A stretch of 64,000 nt of DNA from Comamonas piscis (lineage in GTDB: Bacteria > Pseudomonadota > Gammaproteobacteria > Burkholderiales > Burkholderiaceae_C). This document shows, in pieces, positions 34,934-43,133 of this stretch. Position numbers and translations under genes: made by a program. The notes below the pieces were generated by a model. The model ran no database searches and was not told the DNA's origin. It saw only the letters and a list, made by a program, of their open reading frames with translations. Each line of letters starts with the position of its first letter. Within the stretch, counting starts at the first letter, position 1. The DNA lies in assembly GCF_014109725.1 (NCBI RefSeq), contig NZ_CP058554.1, positions 1,240,001-1,304,000 on the forward strand, in the 5' to 3' direction.

Positions 34934-35776
34934 TTGCTGTTGTCCTCCTCCACACTGTCGCGATGCCGAGCCTGGCTGGCCGCAGTCAGCCTGGCCACGC
35001 TGGCGGGCGGCTGCGTGCATGTGCCCAGCGATGCAGAGGGCACGGAGCCAATGCCAACCACCGGTGAGAACCAGCCCTTGGCGGAGCCCAAAGCTCCGTC
35101 AGCGCCAGCAGAACGCTCAGCGGCAGAGGCGGCGATTACGTCAACGGCCCCAGAAGAGCTGGCTGCACTCTCGGGCGAGCGCCGAGGCTTGGGCCTGGTG
35201 CTGCCACCTTCGGCGCCGCTCAGCAGCATTGATGGCCTGTCCCGCCCCTGGGATGTGCCCGATCTGCCCTCTGAACTCAAGCAAGATCCCTACCGTTCAG
35301 CCGACCAGCAGGGCATGGCTTCCTGGTATGGCGGCCAGTTCCATGGCCGCAAGACCGCCAATGGCGAGCGTTTTGACAAAGGCGGTCTGACGGCAGCCCA
35401 CAAAACCCTGCCGTTTGGCACCCAGGTCTGCGTGCGCAGCATGGTCACCGGCAAAGCGGTGGTTGTGCGTATCAATGACCGTGGGCCATATGCCGGCGAC
35501 CGCATCATTGACCTGAGCCAGGGCGCGGCCCAGGAGCTGGGCATGCTGGGCCTGGGCATCAAGCCTGTGGAGCTGTGGACCTTGGAAGACGATGACGACG
35601 ACTGCCCCTCGTTTGTGCTGGCCGGGCGGCGCGGCAGCGGCGCGCTGGCGGGTGATGCGGCCCGCAGCCAGGCGCCTGCTAAAGCCGCAGCGCAGCGCCA
35701 TGGCCGTACGCGTGCCGTACTGCCCGCCAACAAGGCCCGGGCCAAGGCTGCACCTGCAGCGCGGCGCAAGAAATAA
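34934..35776 (+). CDS. rlpA: RlpA-like septal ring lipoprotein (double-psi beta-barrel)
   Basis: 280 residues from a TTG; no ATG or GTG is available in frame before the lipobox. Lipobox LAGGC (Cys27). A Pro/Ala/Glu-rich spacer (residues 30-110) leads to the RlpA domain: GMASWYGGQFHGRKTANGE with the catalytic-type Asp following, then TLPFGTQVCVRS, and INDRGPYAGDRIIDLS. It has no SPOR domain; instead a basic Ala/Lys/Arg-rich tail of about 60 residues ends the protein. It probably cleaves naked glycan strands at the outer membrane. Confidence 0.85.
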   Translation: MLLSSSTLSRCRAWLAAVSLATLAGGCVHVPSDAEGTEPMPTTGENQPLAEPKAPSAPAERSAAEAAITSTAPEELAALSGERRGLGLVLPPSAPLSSIDGLSRPWDVPDLPSELKQDPYRSADQQGMASWYGGQFHGRKTANGERFDKGGLTAAHKTLPFGTQVCVRSMVTGKAVVVRINDRGPYAGDRIIDLSQGAAQELGMLGLGIKPVELWTLEDDDDDCPSFVLAGRRGSGALAGDAARSQAPAKAAAQRHGRTRAVLPANKARAKAAPAARRKK

Positions 35777-35805
35777 AACGCCCGCCATTCCAGGTCCATA
35801 TACGC

Positions 35806-35834
35806 AAAAACGCAGGCACCGGGCCTGCGTTTTG
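35806..35834. terminator. Bidirectional terminator between rlpA and rlmJ
   Basis: An 11-bp stem AAAACGCAGGC (35807-35817) with GCCTGCGTTTT (35823-35833), with A/T runs on both sides. The two flanking genes converge here. Confidence 0.88.
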
Positions 35835-35893
35835 TTGTTTTGTCGTTATGCGGGGTGTGAGGCCCGAAGCGCGCCTCAAACCGCCTGAGCCGC

Positions 35894-36781
35894 TTACTTG
35901 CCGCCGCTCTCCAGCACATAGCCGGCATTGCTGTCTTGCTGCATCAGCTCGGCCATCTGCGGCAGGGCGATCTTGAGCTGGTCCTTCAAGGTGAAGGGCG
36001 GGTTGATCAGGAACATGCCGCTGGCAGGCAGGCCGGGGCGCTTCTCTTCGCCCTGTCGCATGGCGGTGGTGATCTTGCTGTTCTTGACCGTCAGCTCGGC
36101 ATTGAGCCAGCTCTTGCCGGCCTTGTTGGCCAGGGTTTTCAGGCGGCGCGGCAGGTCATGCGCTTCCTGGCGCGGAATGATCGGGTACCAGACCGCATAG
36201 GTGCCGGTGGGGAAGCGCAGCAGGCTGTCGGCCACCATGTCGATGACGCGGCCGTAGTCGGTCTTCATCTCGTAGCTCGGGTCGCAGAGCAAAAAGGCGC
36301 GGCGCGATGGCGGGGGCAGGAATTTCTTGATGCCTTCAAAGCCGTCTTCCAGCAGCACCTGGATTTGGCGGCCCGCCTTCAGCTGCGCAATGTTGCCGCT
36401 CAGCGAGCGGCAGTCGGTGGGATGCAGCTCAAACAGCTTGAGCTTGTCGCGGTCGCCCAGCAGGCGCTGCGCAATAAAGGGCGAGCCCGGGTAGACCTTG
36501 TAGGTGCTGCTGGTGTTGAAGGCCTTGACCATGTCCACATAGTCTTGCAGCAAGGGGCACAGGTCCTTGGCACCTTCAAGGCGGCGAATGCCCTCATCGG
36601 CCTCGGCGCTGGTGGTGGCGTAGTCGCCGTCCAGGCGGTACAGGCCCGCCCCGGCATGGGTATCCAGTGCAACCAATGCCGCCTCTTTTTGCGTCATGTA
36701 TTGCAGGGTGGCAATCAGGATGGTGTGCTTGAGCACATCGGCGTGATTGCCGGCATGGAAGGCGTGGCGGTAACTGAACAT
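35894..36781 (-). CDS. rlmJ: 23S rRNA (adenine(2030)-N6)-methyltransferase RlmJ
   Basis: 295 residues. MFSYRHAFHAGNHADVLKH is the invariant RlmJ start. DTHAGAGLYRL forms the SAM site and LLCDPSYEMKTDY carries the DPxY catalytic motif. SGMFLINPPFTL near the C-terminus is also typical. It methylates A2030 of 23S rRNA. The intergenic region upstream also carries the divergent rplM promoter. Confidence 0.94.
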   Translation of the reverse strand: MFSYRHAFHAGNHADVLKHTILIATLQYMTQKEAALVALDTHAGAGLYRLDGDYATTSAEADEGIRRLEGAKDLCPLLQDYVDMVKAFNTSSTYKVYPGSPFIAQRLLGDRDKLKLFELHPTDCRSLSGNIAQLKAGRQIQVLLEDGFEGIKKFLPPPSRRAFLLCDPSYEMKTDYGRVIDMVADSLLRFPTGTYAVWYPIIPRQEAHDLPRRLKTLANKAGKSWLNAELTVKNSKITTAMRQGEEKRPGLPASGMFLINPPFTLKDQLKIALPQMAELMQQDSNAGYVLESGGK

Positions 36782-36907
36782 AGGGCGCCAATGGTAGCGA
36801 TATGCGCCACGCTACGGCGCCAAAGGGGCATGCAGCAGCTGCTACAGGCCCCAAAAACACCAAAAAAATGTCGGAGCCGAGCCCTTTTAGGGAATGTAAG
36901 GAGGCAC

Positions 36908-36936
36908 TTTACGTCTTGCCGAAAAACTTTTATAAT
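36908..36936 (+). promoter_or_regulatory. sigma-70 promoter of rplM-rpsI
   Basis: TTTACG (36908-36913), a 17-bp spacer, and a perfect TATAAT (36931-36936). Transcription would start near 36943, leaving a leader of about 170 nt before rplM. The leader has no ORF I would defend. It may house control by L13, as known for rplM in E. coli, but I see no recognisable motif. Confidence 0.7.
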
Positions 36937-37111
36937 GGAGAGCTTCGCAGCGATTTTTATGAATCCCGCGGCGAGGACTTTGCGTGCAGTGCCCAGGTGC
37001 TGCATGTGAGGGAGTACCGCCTAAGAGGCTTCCTGCGCGACGAGAGTTGCGTCTAGAAGAAGCACCGACCGCGGAAAAGGATTCGCCAAACCCTCTAGAA
37101 AGAGAAAACTC

Positions 37112-37540
37112 ATGTCTACATTCAGCGCAAAACCCGCTGAGGTGCAACACGAGTGGTTTGTGATTGACGCCACCGATAAGGTGCTCGGACGTGTCGCCAG
37201 CGAAGTGGCACTCCGTCTGCGCGGCAAACACAAAGCCATTTACACACCTCACGTTGACACCGGTGACTACATCGTCATCATCAACGCCTCCAAGATCAAG
37301 GTCACTGGTACCAAGAACACGGACAAGGTGTACTACCGTCATTCGGGCTTCCCAGGCGGCATCACTGCCACCAACTTCCGCGACATGCAAGTGAAGTTCC
37401 CTGGCCGTGCTCTCGAAAAGGCTGTCAAGGGCATGCTGCCCAAGGGTCCTCTGGGCTACGCCATGATCAAGAAGCTGAAGGTCTACGGTGGTGATGAGCA
37501 TCCTCACACCGCCCAACAGCCTAAAGTGCTGGAAATCTAA
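37112..37540 (+). CDS. rplM: 50S ribosomal protein L13
   Basis: 142 residues, the usual length. MSTFSAKPAEVQHEWFVIDA, DKVLGRVASEVALRLRGKHK, and the central GDYIVIINA are L13 signatures. AAAGAGAAAA precedes the ATG. It is the first gene of the rplM-rpsI pair, with an 11-bp gap. Confidence 0.98.
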   Translation: MSTFSAKPAEVQHEWFVIDATDKVLGRVASEVALRLRGKHKAIYTPHVDTGDYIVIINASKIKVTGTKNTDKVYYRHSGFPGGITATNFRDMQVKFPGRALEKAVKGMLPKGPLGYAMIKKLKVYGGDEHPHTAQQPKVLEI

Positions 37541-37551
37541 GGAGTCCCGAG

Positions 37552-37944
37552 ATGATTGGTGATTGGAACAATGGCACCGGCCGTCGCAAATCCAGCGTCG
37601 CCCGTGTGTTTCTGAAGAAGGGCTCCGGCAAGATTGTTGTGAATGGCAAAGACATTCAACAATATTTCGGCCGCGAAACCTCGATCATGATTGCAAAGCA
37701 GCCCCTGGTGTTGACCGGCAATGTCGAAACTTTCGACATCCAGATCAATGTCCACGGCGGCGGTGAATCCGGCCAAGCCGGTGCAGCCCGCCACGGCATC
37801 ACCCGCGCTCTGATCGATTACGACGCAACGCTGAAGCCACAACTGAGCCAAGCCGGCTTTGTGACCCGCGATGCCCGTGAAGTCGAGCGTAAGAAGGTCG
37901 GTCTGCACTCTGCACGCCGCGCCAAGCAGTTCTCCAAGCGTTAA
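37552..37944 (+). CDS. rpsI: 30S ribosomal protein S9
   Basis: 130 residues. GTGRRKSSVARVFLKKGSGK at the N-terminus, HGGGESGQAGAARHGITRAL in the middle, and the invariant tail RRAKQFSKR. The start ATG follows AAGGAG. It is cotranscribed with rplM and ends before a strong terminator. Confidence 0.98.
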   Translation: MIGDWNNGTGRRKSSVARVFLKKGSGKIVVNGKDIQQYFGRETSIMIAKQPLVLTGNVETFDIQINVHGGGESGQAGAARHGITRALIDYDATLKPQLSQAGFVTRDAREVERKKVGLHSARRAKQFSKR

Positions 37945-37964
37945 TCGCTGGGCAACTTGCCAAG

Positions 37965-37989
37965 AACCGCCCCTCGGGGCGGTTTTTTT
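37965..37989 (+). terminator. Terminator of rplM-rpsI
   Basis: Stem AACCGCCC (37965-37972) with GGGCGGTT (37977-37984), a four-base loop and a run of T. It ends nine bases before the inverted-repeat element. Confidence 0.92.
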
Positions 37990-37997
37990 ATGGGCGT

Positions 37998-38281
37998 GAG
38001 AACGTGTTTACGATCTCTACGCAGCCGCGTTGGAGTGCAATCGGGATGAGTTCGAAGGGCTGGTTCGCAGCTTGCACTAGGGTGCAAGCAAGAGCCAGCG
38101 CGAAGAAATCGCCCGATTTCACTCCAACCCGTAGGGACAGGGGTTTTGCGGGTGCCCGACTAGGGCCGCCCGGGCAGGGGTGGTCTGCGGCGTTGCAGCG
38201 CTTGCCAATATGCGCACTGGGCCTAGCACTCCATCCCGCAAAACCGCTGTCGCGGCGCGAGGAGATCGTAAACACGTTCTC
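37998..38281. repeat. 284-bp nested inverted-repeat element (MITE-like)
   Basis: The ends are a perfect 20-bp inverted repeat (37998-38017, GAGAACGTGTTTACGATCTC, and 38262-38281). Inside are two further pairs: 38029-38045 with 38112-38128 (17 bp, one mismatch, itself enclosing a GCTTGCAC/GTGCAAGC hairpin at 38069-38089), and 38136-38152 with 38235-38251 (17 bp, one mismatch). The layout is therefore an outer stem enclosing two inner stems. There is no credible coding sequence and no clear target-site duplication. It lies between the rpsI terminator and erpA. Confidence 0.85.
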
Positions 38282-38392
38282 TGAGGGTATTCCCACACTG
38301 CAATTGGCGTCACCCAGCCTAAAGGCTGCGAAAAGCAGGCGATTGGAGTACCATTCTTTGCAGTACATCAAATAAGACAGGAGTCGTCTCCC

Positions 38393-38758
38393 ATGAGCGC
38401 AATTGCTGAAAACACCATGACTGAAATGCCCACCCCGATTGTCTTTACCGACAGCGCTGCGGCCAAGGTGGCCGATCTGATCGCCGAAGAAGGCAATCCG
38501 GATCTGAAGCTGCGCGTGTTCGTGCAAGGCGGCGGCTGCTCCGGCTTCCAGTACGGCTTTACCTTTGACGAGATCGCCAACGAAGACGACACGACCATGA
38601 CCAAGAATGGCGTGTCGTTGCTGATCGATGCGATGAGCTACCAATACCTGCTGGGTGCCGAGATCGACTACAAGGAAGACCTGCAAGGCGCGCAGTTCGT
38701 GATCAAGAACCCGAACGCCTCCACCACCTGCGGTTGCGGATCGAGCTTCTCGGTTTAA
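38393..38758 (+). CDS. erpA: Iron-sulfur cluster insertion protein ErpA
   Basis: 121 residues. The A-type carrier cysteines are present: FVQGGGCSGFQYGF and the C-terminal TTCGCGSSFSV (Cys-x-Cys). It delivers Fe-S clusters to apo-proteins such as those of isoprenoid synthesis. The start follows AGGAG at 38381-38385. It lies 111 bp after the inverted-repeat element, which probably separates it from its ancestral neighbours. Confidence 0.95.
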   Translation: MSAIAENTMTEMPTPIVFTDSAAAKVADLIAEEGNPDLKLRVFVQGGGCSGFQYGFTFDEIANEDDTTMTKNGVSLLIDAMSYQYLLGAEIDYKEDLQGAQFVIKNPNASTTCGCGSSFSV

Positions 38759-38823
38759 ACCCAGATCCACGGTGATGGAAGGCCCAGCTCCCCTGCTCGC
38801 CTTCTGGCCCCTCTCCTTGCCAC

Positions 38824-38854
38824 AAGCCGCTGTTCATCAGCGGCTTTTGTTTTG
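38824..38854 (+). terminator. Terminator downstream of erpA
   Basis: A nine-bp stem AAGCCGCTG (38824-38832) with CAGCGGCTT (38838-38846), a TTCAT loop, then TTTGTTTTG. It ends only about four bases before the ATG of the MFS gene. Confidence 0.8.
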
Positions 38855-38857
38855 CCC

Positions 38858-40306
38858 ATGTCTGCACCTCTCATTCCCCCATTAGCACCGGGTTTGCCAC
38901 CCGCCCCGATGGCGCCCCATAAGGAGCGCCTGCTGTGGCTGGTGGCGATTGCGTTTTTTCTGCAGTCGCTCGATGCCACGATCCTGAACATTGCGCTGCC
39001 GTCGATGGCGAAATCGCTGGGGCAAAGCCCGCTGAAGATGCAGTCGGTGATCGTTGCCTATTCGCTCACCACCGCGATGCTGATTCCGGCCTCCGGCTGG
39101 ATTGCCGATCGCTTTGGCACGCGCCGGGTGTTCATGTGGGCGATTGCGCTATTCGTGCTGGGCTCGGTGCTCTGCGCGCTCTCGCACAGCCTGGGCTTTT
39201 TGATTGCCGCACGGGTGGTGCAGGGCGTGGGCGGCGCGATGATGCTGCCAGTCGGGCGCCTGGCGGTGCTGCGGAGCCACCCCAAGGGAGATTTCATCCG
39301 CGCGATGAGCTTTATCGCCATCCCCGGCCAGATCGGCCCCTTGCTGGGTCCGACCCTGGGCGGCTGGCTGGTGGAGGTCGCCACCTGGAACTGGATCTTC
39401 TGGATCAATGTGCCGGTGGGTTTGTTTGGCGTCTGGGCCGCGCGCCGCTGGATGCCGGAGACCACCTGGTCGGTGCCGCGCAAGTTTGATGGCCTGGGCT
39501 ATGCACTGCTGTCATTCGGCATGGTGGCCATTTCGGTGGCCTTGGATGGCATGTCTGGCATGGGCCTGGGCATGGCGATGGTGGTGGTGCTGATGGTGTT
39601 TGGCCTGGCCAGCCTGGCCAGCTATTGGATGCATGCGCTGCGCGTGCCCGAGCCGCTGTTTCCGCCGATGCTGTTCCGGGTGCGCTCGCTGCGTGTGGGC
39701 CTGTTGGGCAATTTGTTTGCCCGTTTTGGCACGGGTGCTGCGCCGTTTTTGATTCCACTGCTGTTGCAGGTGGGCCTGGGCATGCCGCCTATGGATGCCG
39801 GCATGATGATGCTAGCCACCGTCATGGGCAGCATGCTGGTCAAGCGCTTTGCGGTGCAGACGGTGCAGTACTTTGGCTACCGCCGCGTGCTGCAGGTCAA
39901 CTCGGTGATGGTGGCGCTGATGCTTGCCAGCTTTGCGTTGACCAGTGCCAGCCAGCCGCCCTGGATGCTGCTGCTGCAGCTGTTTGTGTTTGGCGGCTTC
40001 AACTCCATGCAGTTCTCAGCGATGAACTCCGTCACCCTGAAGGACCTGGATGGCGAGTTCGCCAGCAGCGGCAACAGCCTCTTGTCGATGGTGCAGATGC
40101 TCGCCATGGGCATTGGCGTGGCGCTGGCTGGCGCGCTGCTGTCCGGCTATGCCGACCGCTGGATCACCGACCCGGACAAATCATTGCGCGCCATCCATGC
40201 CACGTTTTTGACGGTGGCCTTGATGACCCTGGCCGCGACCCTGGTCTTCAGCCAGCTCGACAAGGATGAGCCGGTCAAGCCCGCGCCGGATGGCGGGGAT
40301 GCTTAA
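38858..40306 (+). CDS. DHA2-family MFS drug/proton antiporter (MdtD-like)
   Basis: 482 residues from ATG; a TTG two codons upstream is possible. About 14 membrane helices. Signatures: FFLQSLDATILNIALPSMA in helix 1, the loop motif GWIADRFGTRRVF (motif A), and RVVQGVGGAMMLPVGRL. Motif C (PGQIGPLLGPTLGGWL) marks 14-TMS antiporters. Exports unknown compounds from the cytoplasm using the proton gradient. No promoter or ribosome-binding site is clear because a terminator hairpin lies directly before the start. It ends three bases from the convergent anmK. Confidence 0.86.
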   Translation: MSAPLIPPLAPGLPPAPMAPHKERLLWLVAIAFFLQSLDATILNIALPSMAKSLGQSPLKMQSVIVAYSLTTAMLIPASGWIADRFGTRRVFMWAIALFVLGSVLCALSHSLGFLIAARVVQGVGGAMMLPVGRLAVLRSHPKGDFIRAMSFIAIPGQIGPLLGPTLGGWLVEVATWNWIFWINVPVGLFGVWAARRWMPETTWSVPRKFDGLGYALLSFGMVAISVALDGMSGMGLGMAMVVVLMVFGLASLASYWMHALRVPEPLFPPMLFRVRSLRVGLLGNLFARFGTGAAPFLIPLLLQVGLGMPPMDAGMMMLATVMGSMLVKRFAVQTVQYFGYRRVLQVNSVMVALMLASFALTSASQPPWMLLLQLFVFGGFNSMQFSAMNSVTLKDLDGEFASSGNSLLSMVQMLAMGIGVALAGALLSGYADRWITDPDKSLRAIHATFLTVALMTLAATLVFSQLDKDEPVKPAPDGGDA

Positions 40307-40309
40307 CGG

Positions 40310-41422
40310 CTAGCGCGGATAGATAGCGCCCAGCACCCTGGCTCCGCGCGCACCAGTCACCGCCGGCAGGTTACCCGGCAGGCCTTGCCAGCACTGGCGG
40401 GCCAGCCAGGCGAAGGCGCTGGCCTCTACCTGCTGAGGAGGCAGGCCGTGCTTGGCTGAGCTGTCTACCGCCACGCCGGGCAGCAGATCGGCCAAGCGCT
40501 GCATCAGGTGCGCGTTGAGCGCGCCGCCACCGCAAACAATCAAGGTCTGACCCTCGGTAGCGCCATGGCGCTGCATATCTTGCGCAATCGCCAGCGCAGT
40601 GAAGGCGGCAAGGCTGGCCTGCACATCGGCGGGCTCCGCGCCAGGCGCATGGCGGTCCAGCATGGTGGCCAGCCAAGTGGGGTTGAACAGGTCACGACCG
40701 GTGCTCTTGGGGGGTGGTAGCTGGAAAAAGGGCTCTTCCATGCAGGCGGCCAGCAAGGCCGGAATCACCTGGCCGCTGGCTGCCCAGCGGCCGCCATCGT
40801 CATAGGGGTTGCCGGTGTTCAGCTGGCACCAGTGGTCCATCAAGGCATTGCCGGGGCCGCAGTCCCAGCCGCGGATGTCGTCGCCATCGAGGCGGCTGAT
40901 GTTGGAGATGCCACCGATATTGAGCACCCAGCGCAGGCCGTCCGCACCGCCAAACACGCTGTGGTGGAAGGCGGGCACCAGCGGCGCACCCTGGCCGCCG
41001 GCAGCCAGGTCGCGGCTGCGGAAATCGGCCACCACGGCGATGCCGCTCAGCTCGGCCAACAGCGCGGGGTTGTTGAGCTGCAAGGTGTAGCCGGTGCCAT
41101 CCCAGAGGCCTGGCTGGTGGCGCACCGTCTGGCCATGGGCGCCAATGGCGGCAATGTCGGCTGGCTGCAGCTGGCTGCGCGCCAGAAGGCGGTCGACCAC
41201 CTGGGCGTAGCCGCGGGCCAGCGCATTGCCGGCCAGTGCTGCGCGGTGCAGCTCTTGCTCGCCCGCGCTGTTCAGTGCCAGCAGCTCCTCCCGCAATGCG
41301 GGATCAAAACCGGTGCTGGCGTACTGCAGCACCTCCATGCGGCCATCCTGCCACTGGGCAATCACACCATCCACACCGTCCAGCGAGGTGCCGGACATCA
41401 GGCCAATAAAGCGTTCGGTCAT
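40310..41422 (-). CDS. anmK: Anhydro-N-acetylmuramic acid kinase
   Basis: 370 residues. FIGLMSGTSLDGVDG is the invariant start. AIGAHGQTVRHQP, ADFRSRDLAAGGQGAPLVP, WVLNIGGISNIS, and IVCGGGALNAHLM are further family motifs. It phosphorylates and opens 1,6-anhydro-MurNAc in cell-wall recycling. It follows an M23 peptidase gene on the same strand, with a terminator between. Confidence 0.96.
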   Translation of the reverse strand: MTERFIGLMSGTSLDGVDGVIAQWQDGRMEVLQYASTGFDPALREELLALNSAGEQELHRAALAGNALARGYAQVVDRLLARSQLQPADIAAIGAHGQTVRHQPGLWDGTGYTLQLNNPALLAELSGIAVVADFRSRDLAAGGQGAPLVPAFHHSVFGGADGLRWVLNIGGISNISRLDGDDIRGWDCGPGNALMDHWCQLNTGNPYDDGGRWAASGQVIPALLAACMEEPFFQLPPPKSTGRDLFNPTWLATMLDRHAPGAEPADVQASLAAFTALAIAQDMQRHGATEGQTLIVCGGGALNAHLMQRLADLLPGVAVDSSAKHGLPPQQVEASAFAWLARQCWQGLPGNLPAVTGARGARVLGAIYPR

Positions 41423-41435
41423 CGTTGTTCAGGCT

Positions 41436-41477
41436 GAAAAAGCAAAGGCCCCAACAATAGCAAGATTGTGGGGGCCT
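41436..41477 (-). terminator. Terminator of the M23 peptidase gene
   Basis: On the minus strand, a 13-bp stem with one mismatch (41465-41477 with 41446-41458), followed by TTTGCTTTTTC. It separates the peptidase from anmK. Confidence 0.78.
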
Positions 41478-41520
41478 GGGGGCGATGGCCGCGCTTGTTA
41501 CGCGCTGCCGTGCTGCTGGA

Positions 41521-42885
41521 TTACTGGTTGGCGCTGGTTTCCAGCATCAGCATCTGGTCATTCAAAGCCAGGCGCATGCTATTGGCTAGGTTGTCGAACC
41601 GGGCGCGGGCCTGGCGGCTGATCGGCTTGCTGGTTTCGCTCTCGGCCACCATGGCCAGCGGGTCACGCTGCTCACCGGCAACGCGGAACTCAAAGTGCAG
41701 GTGCGGGCCGGTGGCCCAGCCGGTCTGGCCAACGGCACCGATCTCGTCGCCCTTGCCCACGCGTGCACCTTGCTTGACGGCGATGCGGCTCAGGTGGGCG
41801 TAGACGGTTTCGTGCTTGTTGCCATGGTCGATGTAGATCACATTGCCGTAGCCGTTTTGCACGCCGGCAAAGGTTACCAGGCCATCGCCGACGGTACGCA
41901 CGGGCGTGCCTTGCGGGGCAGCCAGGTCGGTACCCTTGTGGGCCGACCAGGTCTTGTGGATGGGGTGGACGCGCATCGCAAATGCGCTGGAGACGCGCGT
42001 GTACTTGACCGGCGAGCCAATGTAGCTGCGCTCGCCGCTTTCGCCGGCGAAGTTGAAGTAGGCGCCCTTGTCCTTGGGCGAATCCTGGAACCACATGGCT
42101 TCATGGGTCTTGCCGTTATTGCGGAACTCGGCGCTCAGCAGGCGGCCGGTTCCCAGCACTTCGCCATCGGCTTCCAGGGTTTCGTAGACCAGCGAGAAGC
42201 GGTCACCAGCGCGCAGCGCACGGCGGAAATCAATCTTGTCGGCAAAGATCTCAACCATCTGGTTGGAGACGTTGTCGGGCAGGCTGGCTGCATCGGTGGC
42301 TGCATACAGCGAGCTGCGGATGATGCCGCCCGACAGGCGCGTGCCATGGGTCAGCGGCAGGAACTCGGTCAAGGTGTCGAACTTGCCATCGGCCTTGCGG
42401 ATGCTGAAGCGCTGGAACACATCGCTGCTGTCACCGGCCCAGCGCACCGTGAGGGTGGTCAGCTCGTGGCTGGAGGTGGTCTCTGCGGTGACCTGGCGGC
42501 CAGATTTGCCGATGATGGCGCTGCGTGCCTTGGCATTGCTGCGGATATAGGCCGCCGCTGCCGGATCGGCTACACCCAGGCGGCGCAGCAGGGACTCAGG
42601 CGTGTCGTTGCTGCGCACCTCGTCGGTGCGGTACAAAGAAAAACCTGGTCCGTCGACCAGGTCCGCGATTGAAATATCGGATGCCAGCGACTCGACCGGG
42701 TATTCCACGGTCTGCACAGGCATGTCAGAGGGGTTGGGGCCCAGCTCAGCAACAGCAAAAGCTGCGCCGCCGCCTGTCATCAGCATGACGGCGAGGGCAG
42801 CAGCGAGGCGCTTGGGGTGAGCTTGGGCGGTTTTGACCAGCTGGCGAATGACGAGATTGCCTGCGGTGATAAATCCGTTGTTCAA
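41521..42885 (-). CDS. M23-family murein endopeptidase (MepM-like)
   Basis: About 454 residues from the TTG at 42885, preceded by GGATGGAAC. A TTG at 42990 would add 35 residues, and no ATG fits. One N-terminal helix (LAAALAVMLMTGGGAAFAVA) serves as anchor or signal. An OapA/LysM-like region and a cap domain lead to the LytM domain: HKGTDLAAPQGTPV (HxxxD zinc ligands) and GPHLHFEFRV (HxH). It cuts peptide crosslinks of peptidoglycan in the periplasm. It is divergent from tyrS and next to anmK, a cell-wall context. Confidence 0.9.
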   Translation of the reverse strand: MNNGFITAGNLVIRQLVKTAQAHPKRLAAALAVMLMTGGGAAFAVAELGPNPSDMPVQTVEYPVESLASDISIADLVDGPGFSLYRTDEVRSNDTPESLLRRLGVADPAAAAYIRSNAKARSAIIGKSGRQVTAETTSSHELTTLTVRWAGDSSDVFQRFSIRKADGKFDTLTEFLPLTHGTRLSGGIIRSSLYAATDAASLPDNVSNQMVEIFADKIDFRRALRAGDRFSLVYETLEADGEVLGTGRLLSAEFRNNGKTHEAMWFQDSPKDKGAYFNFAGESGERSYIGSPVKYTRVSSAFAMRVHPIHKTWSAHKGTDLAAPQGTPVRTVGDGLVTFAGVQNGYGNVIYIDHGNKHETVYAHLSRIAVKQGARVGKGDEIGAVGQTGWATGPHLHFEFRVAGEQRDPLAMVAESETSKPISRQARARFDNLANSMRLALNDQMLMLETSANQ

Positions 42886-43133
42886 TGTTCCATCCCGGTT
42901 ATGGATTGGCCTCTTGCCGGCTGCGTATACGGAGCCCAAAACAAACCGCGTCTGCAGGCGCGGTAGGTGTTTTTTAACAAGATGGCACAAATAAAACTTC
43001 AGGTGCAGCGCTTGCGGATCTGGATGAAGTCCCCTTGGGACATCGTCTGACAGACGCGGCTAGAATAAAACGCTGCAACGCAAGGGCTGGAGTATAACGC
43101 CCTCGGCTTTGCTGGCAACCTGAGAAACCCCAT

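Noticed and set aside
37998..38281. CRISPR-like array
   Set aside because: The repeats are inverted and nested, not direct, and there are no spacers or cas genes.
38004..38375. 123-codon open frame inside the inverted-repeat element
   Set aside because: It is created by the palindromic element and has no ribosome-binding site or protein-like composition.
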